Shown: in pieces, positions 15,022 to 22,600 of the stretch
Layout: each line of letters starts with the position of its first letter
Numbering within the stretch: the first letter of the stretch is position 1
From: an uncultured Phycisphaerales bacterium
Lineage (GTDB): Bacteria > Planctomycetota > Phycisphaerae > WQYP01
Length of the DNA: 27,526 nucleotides
Direction: 5' to 3'
Assembly: GCA_903868035.1 (NCBI GenBank)
Contig: CAIPTQ010000289.1
Span: 1 to 27,526 of the forward strand
The notes under the pieces: model-generated
Database searches by the model: none
What the model saw: only the letters and a program-made list of their open reading frames with translations
What the model was told of the DNA's origin: nothing
Program-made: the position numbers and the translations under genes

Positions 15022-17778
15022 ATGAAAGTTACAGCTTGCCTTGCGGCGCTCGCAATTGTGTTATTTGGCGCGTTCCAGACGGCCCGGGGTGCCGATCGGG
15101 TTTCGGTCAAATGGCTGGAAAACCCCGTTGGTTTACCCTCCGGGGTTGCCTGGGGTGTACCTTACCCGAAAGCGGCGGTCCAAAAAGACCAGATGTTCTC
15201 GCTGCGCACCGCAGATGAGAAAGCGCTTCCCCTGCAATCCTGGCCGTTGGCGTACTGGCCGGATGGGTCGATCAAGTGGATGGGATTTGCCACGGTGGGT
15301 GGGCCGCAAGTCACGGGGCCGCTTGCACTTACGGCGGGCAAGGCGGACGCTGCCGGGCCGGTGGTTCAAGCCAAAGAAACGGCCACGGCGATTGACATTG
15401 ACACGGGGGGGGCGGAGGGGATGACGTGTCATATCTCACGAAATGGCGCTTATCTTTTTGATAAAATTGCCTTAAATACGCGCATCATTGCCCAAAATGC
15501 GCAAAGTGAGCTTATTCTGCAAAAAGGCGTCGAGGCCGACCCGGCCAGACCCCAACCCCGCCAGCGCTACACCAGCAACATCACAAAAGTCACCCTGGAG
15601 CAGTCCGGACCGGTGCGCGCGGTCGTCAAAATCGAGGGGATGCACAAACTCGACCTCACCGGCGTGGACGCGATGCCCGGCTCCCCTGTTCGCCAATGGC
15701 TGCCCTTTTACGTTCGACTCTATTTCTACCCCGGGGTCACACCCATCCGGCTGGTCTATTCGTTTGTGTTTGACGGCAATGAGAAGGAGGATTTCATACG
15801 CGGGCTGGGGTTGTCGATCTCCGTGCCGTTTGCCGAGGAGGTGCAGAACCGCCATATTCGCTTTGGCGGTGAAGAGGGCGGGCTGTGGGCGGAACCTGTG
15901 GAACCCCTGCTCCTGTGGCAGACCCAGTTCAACAGCCCCGGCGGCGGCAGGGGGGGGAATGTCTATGGCAGCCAGATCAACGGGCAGCGCGTGGCCAACC
16001 GCGCTCAGGTCGATGCGGCCAGCCAGCATACGCTGGACGCCCTGCCGAAGTGGGGGGACTTCCGGCTGCTGCAGCCCAACGCACAGGGGTTCACGATTGA
16101 AAAACGCACGAGCGAGCAAAGCTCGTGGCTGGCGGCCGGCGCGGGCAAGCGCGCCCCGGGGTATGTGTATGTGGGGGATGTGTCGGGGGGCATAGGGGCG
16201 GGGGTGCAGAATTTCTGGCAGTCGGCGCCGGCGGCATTGGAAGTGCGGCACGCGCTGGCCAATGCCGCCGATTTGCGCGTGTGGCTGTGGTCGCCAGACG
16301 CCCCGGCGATGGACCTGCGGCACTATGACACGGTGGCGCACGGGCTGAGCGAGACGTATGAGGATGTGGAAATGCCGCTGGCCACGCCGCAGGGGATTGC
16401 GCACACGAGTTCATTGACGCTGTTTCCGGGCAATGCGGTGCCGGCGAAGGCGGATGCCGTCAAGCACTATCAGATGGCGGCCGCACCGCCGCTGCTGGTG
16501 TGTACGCCGCAGTATCTGCATGACCAGAAGGCGTTCGGCATCTGGAGTTTGCAGGACCGCACGACGGCGTTTAAGAAGAGCCTGGAAGACCAACTCGACG
16601 CGGAGATGGCGTTCTACATGAAGGCCGTGGACCAGTACAACTGGTACGGCTTCTGGTACTTCGGGAACGTGATGCACTCGTACGATGCGGTGCGGCAGAC
16701 ATGGAAGTACGACAACGGGGGGTTTGCGTGGGACAATTCGGAGCAGGGAACGGACATGGTGGCGTGGTACATGTTTTTGCGGACGGGGCGGGCGGATCTG
16801 TTCCGCTATGCCGAGGCGATGACGCGGCATACGGGGGAAGTGATCTGCTATCACCAGGGTCCGATGGCGGGCCTGGGCAGCCGGCATAATGTGGTGCCAT
16901 GGGGGGACGGGGCGAAGGAGGCGCGCATTTCGATGGCTCCGTACCGGCGCTACTACTATTACCTGACGACGGATGAGCGCACGGGGGACGTGATGCATGA
17001 GATGCTGCAGGCGGACAGTGCGATTACGCGGATCGACCCGATGCGCAAGGTGATTCAGCCCACCGCGGCCGACGCCCAGTACCCCGCGCGCGTGCGCGGC
17101 GGGCCGGACTGGTTTGCCTTTCTGGGCAACTGGATGACGGAATGGGAGCGCACGGGCGACACGAAATACCGGGACAAGATCATGACCAGTTTGGACTCGG
17201 TGGCGGCGATGCCGTTTGGCTTCTCCACTTCGCAGAGTTTGTTGTGGGGATTTTTCCCCGAGACGGGCAAAGTTGTGCCGCGGGATAACAACCGGGGGAG
17301 CTACAACCTGGTGAACAACATGGGCGGGCCGGAAGTGATGATGGAACTCAACGAGTTGATCGATCATCCGGGGTGGAAGAAAGTCTGGTTCGACTATTGC
17401 AACGGGAACAACGGGAGGCTGGCGGCGTATTACGCCAACTATGCGCCCGGGCTGACGCCCGACCAGCGTGCCGCGGCCGCGACGCGCGCGGTCAACGGCA
17501 TCCGCGGGGGCGTGGGGGCGAACTTCGGGAACATCGTGCGGCGCGAGGGGGCGGGGGTGTTTGTGCCGCTGGAGATACCGCAAACGCTGAACGGGCTGGT
17601 TACGAATGACGCGAACCAGAGTTCGCTGCAGGTGATAGAGGTGCTGGAGTTGTGCAAGGATGCGTTGCCGACGGATGCGGCGGCGGCCGGTGCGGGGCGC
17701 GGGGCGCGCGGCGGGGCGGGGCGGGGGGTGCCGGCGACAACACCGGCGGCGGGCACGGCAACGGCACCTGGGGGGTGA
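15022..17778 (+). CDS. Secreted PL26/YetA-like protein, probable exo-rhamnogalacturonan lyase
   Basis: 918 residues with a signal peptide (MKVTACLAALAIVLFGAF, cleavage near ARGA at residue 24). The N-terminal domain (about 28-130) matches the RIFT-barrel domain of the PcRGLX/YetA family: GLPSGVAWGVPYPKAAV, then QSWPLAYWPDGSIKWMGFA. The central helical region carries aromatic and charged patches typical of the family (YNWYGFWYFGNVMHSYD, FAWDNSEQGTDM, GLGSRHNVVPWGDGAKE). Family knowledge: a Penicillium member is an exo-lyase on rhamnogalacturonan I; YetA is the Bacillus relative. Which bond this copy cuts is inferred. The tail (last 35 residues) is low-complexity Gly/Ala/Arg/Pro. It converges with a small membrane-protein gene 21 nt beyond its stop. 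Confidence 0.68.
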   Translation: MKVTACLAALAIVLFGAFQTARGADRVSVKWLENPVGLPSGVAWGVPYPKAAVQKDQMFSLRTADEKALPLQSWPLAYWPDGSIKWMGFATVGGPQVTGPLALTAGKADAAGPVVQAKETATAIDIDTGGAEGMTCHISRNGAYLFDKIALNTRIIAQNAQSELILQKGVEADPARPQPRQRYTSNITKVTLEQSGPVRAVVKIEGMHKLDLTGVDAMPGSPVRQWLPFYVRLYFYPGVTPIRLVYSFVFDGNEKEDFIRGLGLSISVPFAEEVQNRHIRFGGEEGGLWAEPVEPLLLWQTQFNSPGGGRGGNVYGSQINGQRVANRAQVDAASQHTLDALPKWGDFRLLQPNAQGFTIEKRTSEQSSWLAAGAGKRAPGYVYVGDVSGGIGAGVQNFWQSAPAALEVRHALANAADLRVWLWSPDAPAMDLRHYDTVAHGLSETYEDVEMPLATPQGIAHTSSLTLFPGNAVPAKADAVKHYQMAAAPPLLVCTPQYLHDQKAFGIWSLQDRTTAFKKSLEDQLDAEMAFYMKAVDQYNWYGFWYFGNVMHSYDAVRQTWKYDNGGFAWDNSEQGTDMVAWYMFLRTGRADLFRYAEAMTRHTGEVICYHQGPMAGLGSRHNVVPWGDGAKEARISMAPYRRYYYYLTTDERTGDVMHEMLQADSAITRIDPMRKVIQPTAADAQYPARVRGGPDWFAFLGNWMTEWERTGDTKYRDKIMTSLDSVAAMPFGFSTSQSLLWGFFPETGKVVPRDNNRGSYNLVNNMGGPEVMMELNELIDHPGWKKVWFDYCNGNNGRLAAYYANYAPGLTPDQRAAAATRAVNGIRGGVGANFGNIVRREGAGVFVPLEIPQTLNGLVTNDANQSSLQVIEVLELCKDALPTDAAAAGAGRGARGGAGRGVPATTPAAGTATAPGG

Positions 17779-17799
17779 CGGAGTACACGGAGATATTTA

Positions 17800-18114
17800 T
17801 CAAAGTGCCTCACGTTCGATAAGGGCGATCATGATCATTCCAAGGCCCAAGGCGACATTGAGCCACAAGAAAATTCTCCGCCCGGAGGCATGGATATCAG
17901 CCTTCAACATGCGAAGTCCAAGCAATGCGAAGATAACGCCCAAGCCACTCAACACCACGCACACTCTCCATGCGTCGTCCATTAACAGCCCCATCGAAAT
18001 GAATCCCATAAACGTGCAAAATGTCGCCCCTATTGACGCGGTAACAACGCTGGGTGACGTACGAACTTCTGGTTTGCGGTAATCAAGCGTGGGAGGTTTG
18101 GAATTCGGGTCCAT
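17800..18114 (-). CDS. Small membrane protein, unknown function
   Basis: A 104-residue protein starting MDPNSKPPTLDYRKPEV with a polar N-terminus of about 25 residues. Three hydrophobic segments follow: residues about 27-48 (VVTASIGATFCTFMGFISMG), 52-73 (VCVVLSGLGVIFALLGLRML) and 83-100 (IFLWLNVALGLGMIMIAL). I do not recognise a family. The frame is open up to 18351, but the region upstream of 18114 is AT-rich and not protein-like. No Shine-Dalgarno; TATACT lies on the minus strand 6 nt before the ATG, so the mRNA may be leaderless. It sits at the edge of the AT-rich island. Confidence 0.65.
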   Translation of the reverse strand: MDPNSKPPTLDYRKPEVRTSPSVVTASIGATFCTFMGFISMGLLMDDAWRVCVVLSGLGVIFALLGLRMLKADIHASGRRIFLWLNVALGLGMIMIALIEREAL

Positions 18115-18511
18115 TACGGGAGTATACCCCGCAAGCCCGCGCACGTGCGAGGGGTTTTTCATTGGCGGATAAAGCCTCACTTGGCCTCGGAAAACACTTG
18201 CACGCCAGTAAAAATCAGGCGAAGAATGAAGGCGAAAAAGCCGAATGACGAATGACGCATATAATGCGTGGCTAGATAACGCCGGGGTGATGTGGTAACG
18301 TTTTCCGGCATAATATTCGCATAAGAGAATGTGGCGGTGAAAAACAAGCAAATGTTGGACAATATTTTGCTCAAAAAGTGGCGGAAAACGCGCAAATATT
18401 TGCCATTTTTTGCGCTAAAAGGTAAAATTTCTCTTGACTTGGCACGTGTTTAGACGATAATCTGTATAGCTCATCCACCATTGGTGGAAGGAGTACCGAC
18501 GCCGTTCCTCT
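18115..18511. other. AT-rich intergenic stretch with one strong promoter
   Basis: 397 nt, clearly lower in GC than the genes either side. It includes a TATACT box for the minus-strand membrane protein, a canonical plus-strand promoter (18434-18461) and the start of the possible short RNA described next. The rest (18130-18430) shows no accepted gene. Confidence 0.5.
18434..18461 (+). promoter_or_regulatory. Canonical sigma-70-type promoter
   Basis: -35 TTGACT (18434-18439) and -10 GATAAT (18456-18461), spaced by 16 nt. This is one of the two best promoter matches in the window and shares the 11-bp string CTTGACTTGGC with the arsR promoter. No plus-strand ORF follows it; transcription would run into the 3' end of the minus-strand gene at 18512. 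Confidence 0.6.
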
Positions 18512-18537
18512 TCAGGGGTGCGGCGTCAGACGTTTTT
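18467..18537 (+). ncRNA. Candidate short RNA, partly antisense to the nuclease-like gene
   Basis: Predicted from the promoter at 18434-18461 to the T-run at 18533-18537, about 70 nt. It would fold into CCACC/GGTGG (18475-18487) and a GC-rich stem (18498-18527). AAGGAG sits between the two stems but no start codon follows at a usable distance. The last 26 nt pair with the 3' end of the minus-strand gene at 18512-19027. This is a hypothesis from sequence layout; no known RNA family was recognised. Confidence 0.35.
18498..18537 (+). terminator. Possible intrinsic terminator
   Basis: GACGCCG (18498-18504) and CGGCGTC (18521-18527) form a perfect 7-bp stem. A run of five T follows at 18533-18537 but is separated by AGACG, which weakens the match. 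On the minus strand no T-run follows the stem. Confidence 0.4.
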
Positions 18538-19027
18538 GCGATAGGAACTTATCGCGTTCATAGCGCAGCTTCTTTTTCCGGTGTTCTTCCAACGTGCAAT
18601 ACGCGGTAATTAACAGAAAATAACGCGTGCCATCGCGTTTTCTCTGCCGCAGCGCGAGTACGACCAAATACTCCTCGTTGAGCCACAGTAGATGCCTTTG
18701 CTCGCCCCGATTGTCATTAATCCAATAATCGACATATTGACTATTTTCTATAATATTTCGAATCCATCCGATTCGCTCAAGGCGGCGCAAATCAGGCGTT
18801 CGCGATGTTTCATCTTCGCCGGAAGAAGTACAATGCCAGTAGCCCGCTTCCTTTCCGTCCATGACCGGTTCTCGCCGGCAGCGAACCCAGCCGTCTTGGA
18901 ACTTGGGCTGCGATTGAATGAAATCCCGGCAAAATATGGCATATGCAGCCTCGTTGTATTGGGCATAATCGCCGGAGTAATCACTGAGCAAAATCAACGT
19001 TGCCAGCCACGAATGCGTATGGTTCAC
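18512..19027 (-). CDS. Putative nuclease-like protein (RelE/barnase-like, PBECR-type)
   Basis: 171 residues, starting with GTG that overlaps the stop of the DUF3800 gene (GTGA), so the two are translated together. The C-terminal half (about 80-160) resembles the PBECR group of phage-associated RelE/EndoU/barnase-like nucleases: RRLERIGWIRNIIENS, HLLWLNEEYLVVLALR, then YFLLITAYCTLEEHRKKKLRYE. H, R, T and Y residues in those blocks would be the active-site candidates. The N-terminal half (residues 1-75) has C/W/H-rich stretches and is not recognised. The base composition is AT-rich compared with neighbours, suggesting transfer. Alternative: a non-catalytic partner of DUF3800. The family call is from memory of motifs and is tentative. 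Confidence 0.5.
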   Translation of the reverse strand: MNHTHSWLATLILLSDYSGDYAQYNEAAYAIFCRDFIQSQPKFQDGWVRCRREPVMDGKEAGYWHCTSSGEDETSRTPDLRRLERIGWIRNIIENSQYVDYWINDNRGEQRHLLWLNEEYLVVLALRQRKRDGTRYFLLITAYCTLEEHRKKKLRYERDKFLSQKRLTPHP

Positions 19028-19734
19028 AGTGCCGCCTCCTGGGCTTGACAGCGCAAGAGGCTAATTTTGGGATGTCTGAGCCAGGTAGTCGTATCGAGCG
19101 ATATTCCGGCCCGTCTTTGAATTCTCCGGATAACCTCGATCTTGGCGGCGTTGGTCGCAAGCCTACGATTATGATAAGAAATGGCCCCCGTGATCAGGTC
19201 CGCGAGCTGCATAAGCGGTGATTCGTGCGATCGAATCTGTTGCACGCGCTCCACGATTCGTCCGTGCAAATCGTTTCGTGACGTGCGCAGATACTCTTCC
19301 AGTTTGGCGCGCCGGGACTCACTTTGCGTATCCTTGATGTCCAGATAAATCCGATACCGCTGTGTGGGATCGATGATGGGTTCAATCATGCGGAAACACA
19401 TTTTATAGTAGAAATCGTCATGGGTTTGCTGAAACGCGGCGTGATTGAGTTTGGCTTTATCAGGCACGAGAACCCCGCGAAATTGCAAATTGTCGTCATC
19501 AAAAAAATAGTCTATGATGTCCAAGTACATTTGACATTTCGAATTGGATACTTTCATCCATTTGATTTCGACCGCCGGCGGTAGGCCGTGTTTTTTTTTG
19601 ATCTCTTGCAGGCGTTCTTTGATTCGCCTGACAAGCTGGAATTTGCATACGACCGAACCGAAAACCATGACGTTAAAATGATCCCCGGCCAAATGGCAAC
19701 TCTCATCGCAATAAATATTAAAAAGCTCAGCCAT
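19024..19734 (-). CDS. DUF3800 domain protein
   Basis: 236 residues, the usual length of this family, whose members are thought to have an RNase H-like fold and often lie in mobile or defence regions. Visible marks: YCDES near the start (D10, E11), IKWMKVS, a middle strand YLDIKDTQ (D132), and MQLADLITGAISYHN with D179. Together these give the spaced acidic residues expected of a metal-dependent nuclease-like site. GAGG lies 8 nt before ATG. It is the first gene of a two-gene unit with the nuclease-like gene, in AT-rich DNA between GC-rich carbohydrate genes. No transposase is present. Function is unproven; RNA or DNA processing within a defence or toxin-type pair is an inference. Confidence 0.8.
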   Translation of the reverse strand: MAELFNIYCDESCHLAGDHFNVMVFGSVVCKFQLVRRIKERLQEIKKKHGLPPAVEIKWMKVSNSKCQMYLDIIDYFFDDDNLQFRGVLVPDKAKLNHAAFQQTHDDFYYKMCFRMIEPIIDPTQRYRIYLDIKDTQSESRRAKLEEYLRTSRNDLHGRIVERVQQIRSHESPLMQLADLITGAISYHNRRLATNAAKIEVIRRIQRRAGISLDTTTWLRHPKISLLRCQAQEAAL

Positions 19735-19895
19735 TCTGATGACCTCAAAGTCCGGTACGAGGTGAACTCGTGTCCAAATTCCGCCTCGAATTTACGATTT
19801 CACATTAACCGCCATGCCCGTAATCGGCAAATCACATGGCACCCGCGCACCCGCGAGGGAAGTCTGCGAAAATATGCTACGACCGTTTCACGCCA

Positions 19896-22469
19896 TCACG
19901 GTTTGGGCGTCAGCCCGGGGAAGCCCGGCGGGAATTCGCGCAGCAGGCCGTTGGTGATTTCCACGGGTTGGGACGGGATGGTGACGGTGGCGGGCGGCAG
20001 GCCTTTGCGCGTGGCGGTGACGGTGACGGCGCCGGGGGTGAAGGTGGAGCGGACGGAGACGCGGTTGATGCCGCACTCGGTGTCGAGGTAGAGGTTGTTG
20101 GTGGAATTGAGGGTGTCGCTGTTGAGGCCGCCGCGCCAGATGGCCGGGCCGGCGCAGGTGAAATCGACGCGGGCCTCGTCGGTGGGGCAGCGCTGGCCGG
20201 CGGCGTCGAGGATTTCAAAGGTGATGAGGGCGACGTCGGCACCGTCGGCGAGGAGGCCCTTGGGGCCGGTGTTGACGGTGAGCTTGAGGCTCGCGGGAGC
20301 GCCGGCGGTTTTGAGTTCATGCTGGGCGACGACCTGGCCGGCCTTGGTGGCGACGGCCTTGAGCGTGCCGGGGGCGAAGGCGACGTTCGGGAAGGAATAG
20401 ATGTAGCCGCTTTGCGGGGTTTTGCTGACGCCCAGGGAGGTGCCGTTGAGGAACAGTTCGACGGAGTCGCACAGGGTGGCGATCACAGAAATGGTTTTCT
20501 TGGTGTCGGCCTTGTAGGCGGGCTGGCCGGCGACGGGGTAGGACCAGTGGCCGATGATGTGGAGGTCCGGCGTGGCGCTCTGCATGACGCGGGTGGCGTA
20601 GAAGATTTCCTTGGGGAGGCGGACGCCATCGACCTTGCCGGAGACGCGGAGGACTTCGGAGCTCTGCTGGCGGCCGTCGGCATCGGAGTCGGACCAATAG
20701 ATCGAGCCATAGGCGGAATACTTGGAACTGGCGGGATTGGGATTGTCGATGCGGGCGCTGACGAAGTTGAAATAACGGCGGACGCCGCCGAGGGCGAAGG
20801 TTTCGGAATTCAGGTTGTAGGTGTCGTTGGGGCCTTTTTTGAAGCCGAAGTGGGGCGGGGAGAAGTCATCCCAGATGCCGCGGGGGCCTTCCTCGCGGTA
20901 ATCCTCGGTTTCGATGATGGGGGCGTGGTCGCGGTTCTGGTCGGTGGCGGGCTGGCCGAGCATGGCGCCGAAATATTCGGTAGCGACGACGGAGACGGGG
21001 TCGCGGAGCGAGCGGCACCCCATGGCGCGGCCGCCGCTGGGGTCCCATTTTTTGCGGATATCGACCATCTGCTGCATCTGGGTGCCGATGACCTGGGAGT
21101 TGCCGGCTTCCCAGAAGAAGACGCTGGGGTTGTTGCGGAAGTAAATCATGGAGTCGCGCATGACCTCCATGCGCTGGTCCCACTGGCGGTCGAAGACGTT
21201 GTGTTCGCCATCGCCGGCGGGGCAGACGTTGACGATGCCGTATTTGTCGCAGGAGACGACATCGACGCGCTGGGGGGAGATGTGCATCCAGCGGACGTAG
21301 TTGCTGTTGCTTTCGCGGAGGAGGGCGGAGTTGAAATCGTGCATCCAGTCGGGGTAGGCCTGGCCGAGGCCGGGCCAGTCGTTGACGGAGCGCTGGGCGT
21401 AGCCGGTGAGCCAGACGAAGCGGTCATTGAGCCAGACGCCGCCCTTGCCGACGCCGCCGCGGAACTCGGCCTTGCGGAAGCCGGTGTGGATTTTGGTGAC
21501 GTCGGCGATTTTGCCATCGACGGAGAGGATGGAGTAGACGTCATAGAGGTAGGGGTCGTTGATGTCCCAGAAACGGGCGGCGGTGAGGGGGCCGGCGGCC
21601 TTGACGGTGCCGGTTTTGCCGGCGGCGAGGTTCTCGGGGGCGCCGGCGAACTGGGCGCGGACGATGCCGTCGGCGTCCACGACGGCGGCGGAGAGGGTAA
21701 GGGCGGCGGAGGCGGCGGTTTCGTTGCGGACTTCGGATTCAAGATTGATGGTGACGGATTTGCCGGGGATGTTGTAGTTGGAGCCGAAGACGTAGACGCC
21801 GGAGGTTTCCAGGCCGTAGTAGAGGGGTAGGGTTTGGTAGACCTTGGGGGTGATGTGGAGGGAGACGTTGCGGTTGAGGCCGCCGAAGTTGGGGTTGGAG
21901 TTGGAGAACTTCCATTCGTAGGGCATTTTGGAGGATTCTTCGAGGTACTCGGTGGTATTGTCGACCTGGGCGGCGAGGACGTTGTCCTGGTCGCCGAATT
22001 TCACGAGGGAGGTGATGTCCATGCCGAAGGAGGTGACGCCATTTTCATAGAGGCCGCAGGGCTTGCCGTTGAGGTAGAAGTGGGCGGCCTGTTTGAGGCC
22101 GTCAAATTCGAGGAAGATTTTCCGGCCTTCGGCACTGGCGGGCAGTTTGAAATGCTTGCGATACCAGCCGAGGCCCTGAAAAAAGCCCATATCGCCGCGG
22201 CCGTGGCTGATGTACGCGCGATAGGTGTCCACATCGTTCCAGGTGTGGGGGAGGCTGACGTTGGCCCACTGGGAGTCGTCGAAGGCGGGGTTGAAGAAAT
22301 CGGGGAGGACATCGCCGGCCTTGGCCTGGCGGATGAATTTCCAGCCGGGGTTGAAGTTGTAGCTGGCGCGCGGCGAGGCGGGCGGCGTGAATTTCTGCTG
22401 CCCCAAGGCGGGCATGGCGGTGAGCAAAAGCGCCGCGAGAACAACTGACCAAGGGATACGTCGATTCAT
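19896..22469 (-). CDS. Secreted glycoside hydrolase family 2 protein (beta-galactosidase-like)
   Basis: 857 residues, signal peptide at 1-23 (hydrophobic VVLAALLLTAMPALG). Domains in order: jelly-roll sugar-binding (about 30-220; WANVSLPHTWND, WYRKHFKLP), Ig-like (about 220-330), TIM barrel (about 330-600; FRGGVGKGGVWLNDRFVWLTG), and C-terminal Ig-like domains (ADGADVALITFEILDAAG), as in GH2. The expected acid/base Glu after W-x-x-G-N is replaced: the text reads FFWEAGNSQ, with N457 followed by S458. Nucleophile candidates are E498 (ATEYFG) and E522 (IIETEDY). The start is fixed by GGAGG 7 nt before ATG and by the signal peptide. An operator-like inverted repeat lies just upstream. The substrate is unknown. 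Confidence 0.85.
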   Translation of the reverse strand: MNRRIPWSVVLAALLLTAMPALGQQKFTPPASPRASYNFNPGWKFIRQAKAGDVLPDFFNPAFDDSQWANVSLPHTWNDVDTYRAYISHGRGDMGFFQGLGWYRKHFKLPASAEGRKIFLEFDGLKQAAHFYLNGKPCGLYENGVTSFGMDITSLVKFGDQDNVLAAQVDNTTEYLEESSKMPYEWKFSNSNPNFGGLNRNVSLHITPKVYQTLPLYYGLETSGVYVFGSNYNIPGKSVTINLESEVRNETAASAALTLSAAVVDADGIVRAQFAGAPENLAAGKTGTVKAAGPLTAARFWDINDPYLYDVYSILSVDGKIADVTKIHTGFRKAEFRGGVGKGGVWLNDRFVWLTGYAQRSVNDWPGLGQAYPDWMHDFNSALLRESNSNYVRWMHISPQRVDVVSCDKYGIVNVCPAGDGEHNVFDRQWDQRMEVMRDSMIYFRNNPSVFFWEAGNSQVIGTQMQQMVDIRKKWDPSGGRAMGCRSLRDPVSVVATEYFGAMLGQPATDQNRDHAPIIETEDYREEGPRGIWDDFSPPHFGFKKGPNDTYNLNSETFALGGVRRYFNFVSARIDNPNPASSKYSAYGSIYWSDSDADGRQQSSEVLRVSGKVDGVRLPKEIFYATRVMQSATPDLHIIGHWSYPVAGQPAYKADTKKTISVIATLCDSVELFLNGTSLGVSKTPQSGYIYSFPNVAFAPGTLKAVATKAGQVVAQHELKTAGAPASLKLTVNTGPKGLLADGADVALITFEILDAAGQRCPTDEARVDFTCAGPAIWRGGLNSDTLNSTNNLYLDTECGINRVSVRSTFTPGAVTVTATRKGLPPATVTIPSQPVEITNGLLREFPPGFPGLTPKP

Positions 22470-22477
22470 GAGGGGAT

Positions 22478-22482
22478 CCTCC
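22478..22482 (-). promoter_or_regulatory. Shine-Dalgarno of the GH2 gene
   Basis: GGAGG on the minus strand, 8 nt before the ATG at 22469. It rules out the in-frame start at 22604, which would also overlap the reductase gene. Confidence 0.65.
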
Positions 22483-22496
22483 GCATAAGAACATTC

Positions 22497-22512
22497 ACAG
22501 GTTAAAACCTGT
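22497..22512. promoter_or_regulatory. Operator-like inverted repeat upstream of the GH2 gene
   Basis: ACAGGTT, two A, AACCTGT: perfect 7-bp arms. It lies 27 nt upstream of the GH2 ATG. A second, smaller inverted repeat (TTGAT / ATCAA, 22520-22535) is next to it. The size and symmetry suit a dimeric repressor of the LacI or GntR type; which regulator is unknown, and none is encoded nearby. Confidence 0.45.
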
Positions 22513-22579
22513 TGCCGAATTGATAGAACGATCAACGTATCATTCGGAGTTAGATTGCATGGGAGGCGGGGGATTGTGT

Positions 22580-22591
22580 CAGTGGCCAGTG
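22580..22591. repeat. CAGTGGCCAGTG element past the reductase stop
   Basis: It shares the TGGCCAG core with the tandem array at 628-648. Both lie at gene 3' ends. Confidence 0.4.
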
Positions 22592-22600
22592 TGTCGGCGG

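Noticed and set aside
16411..17583. Minus-strand ORF of 390 codons inside the lyase-like gene
   Set aside because: Arg/His/Pro-rich shadow; the plus strand has family motifs throughout.
18115..18351. N-terminal extension of the small membrane protein
   Set aside because: AT-rich, not protein-like, and it would absorb the TATACT box that sits before the ATG at 18114.
19836..21830. Plus-strand ORF of 664 codons opposite the GH2 gene
   Set aside because: Low-complexity Gly/Ala/Val/Asp text without motifs; the minus strand encodes a full GH2 protein with signal peptide and Shine-Dalgarno.
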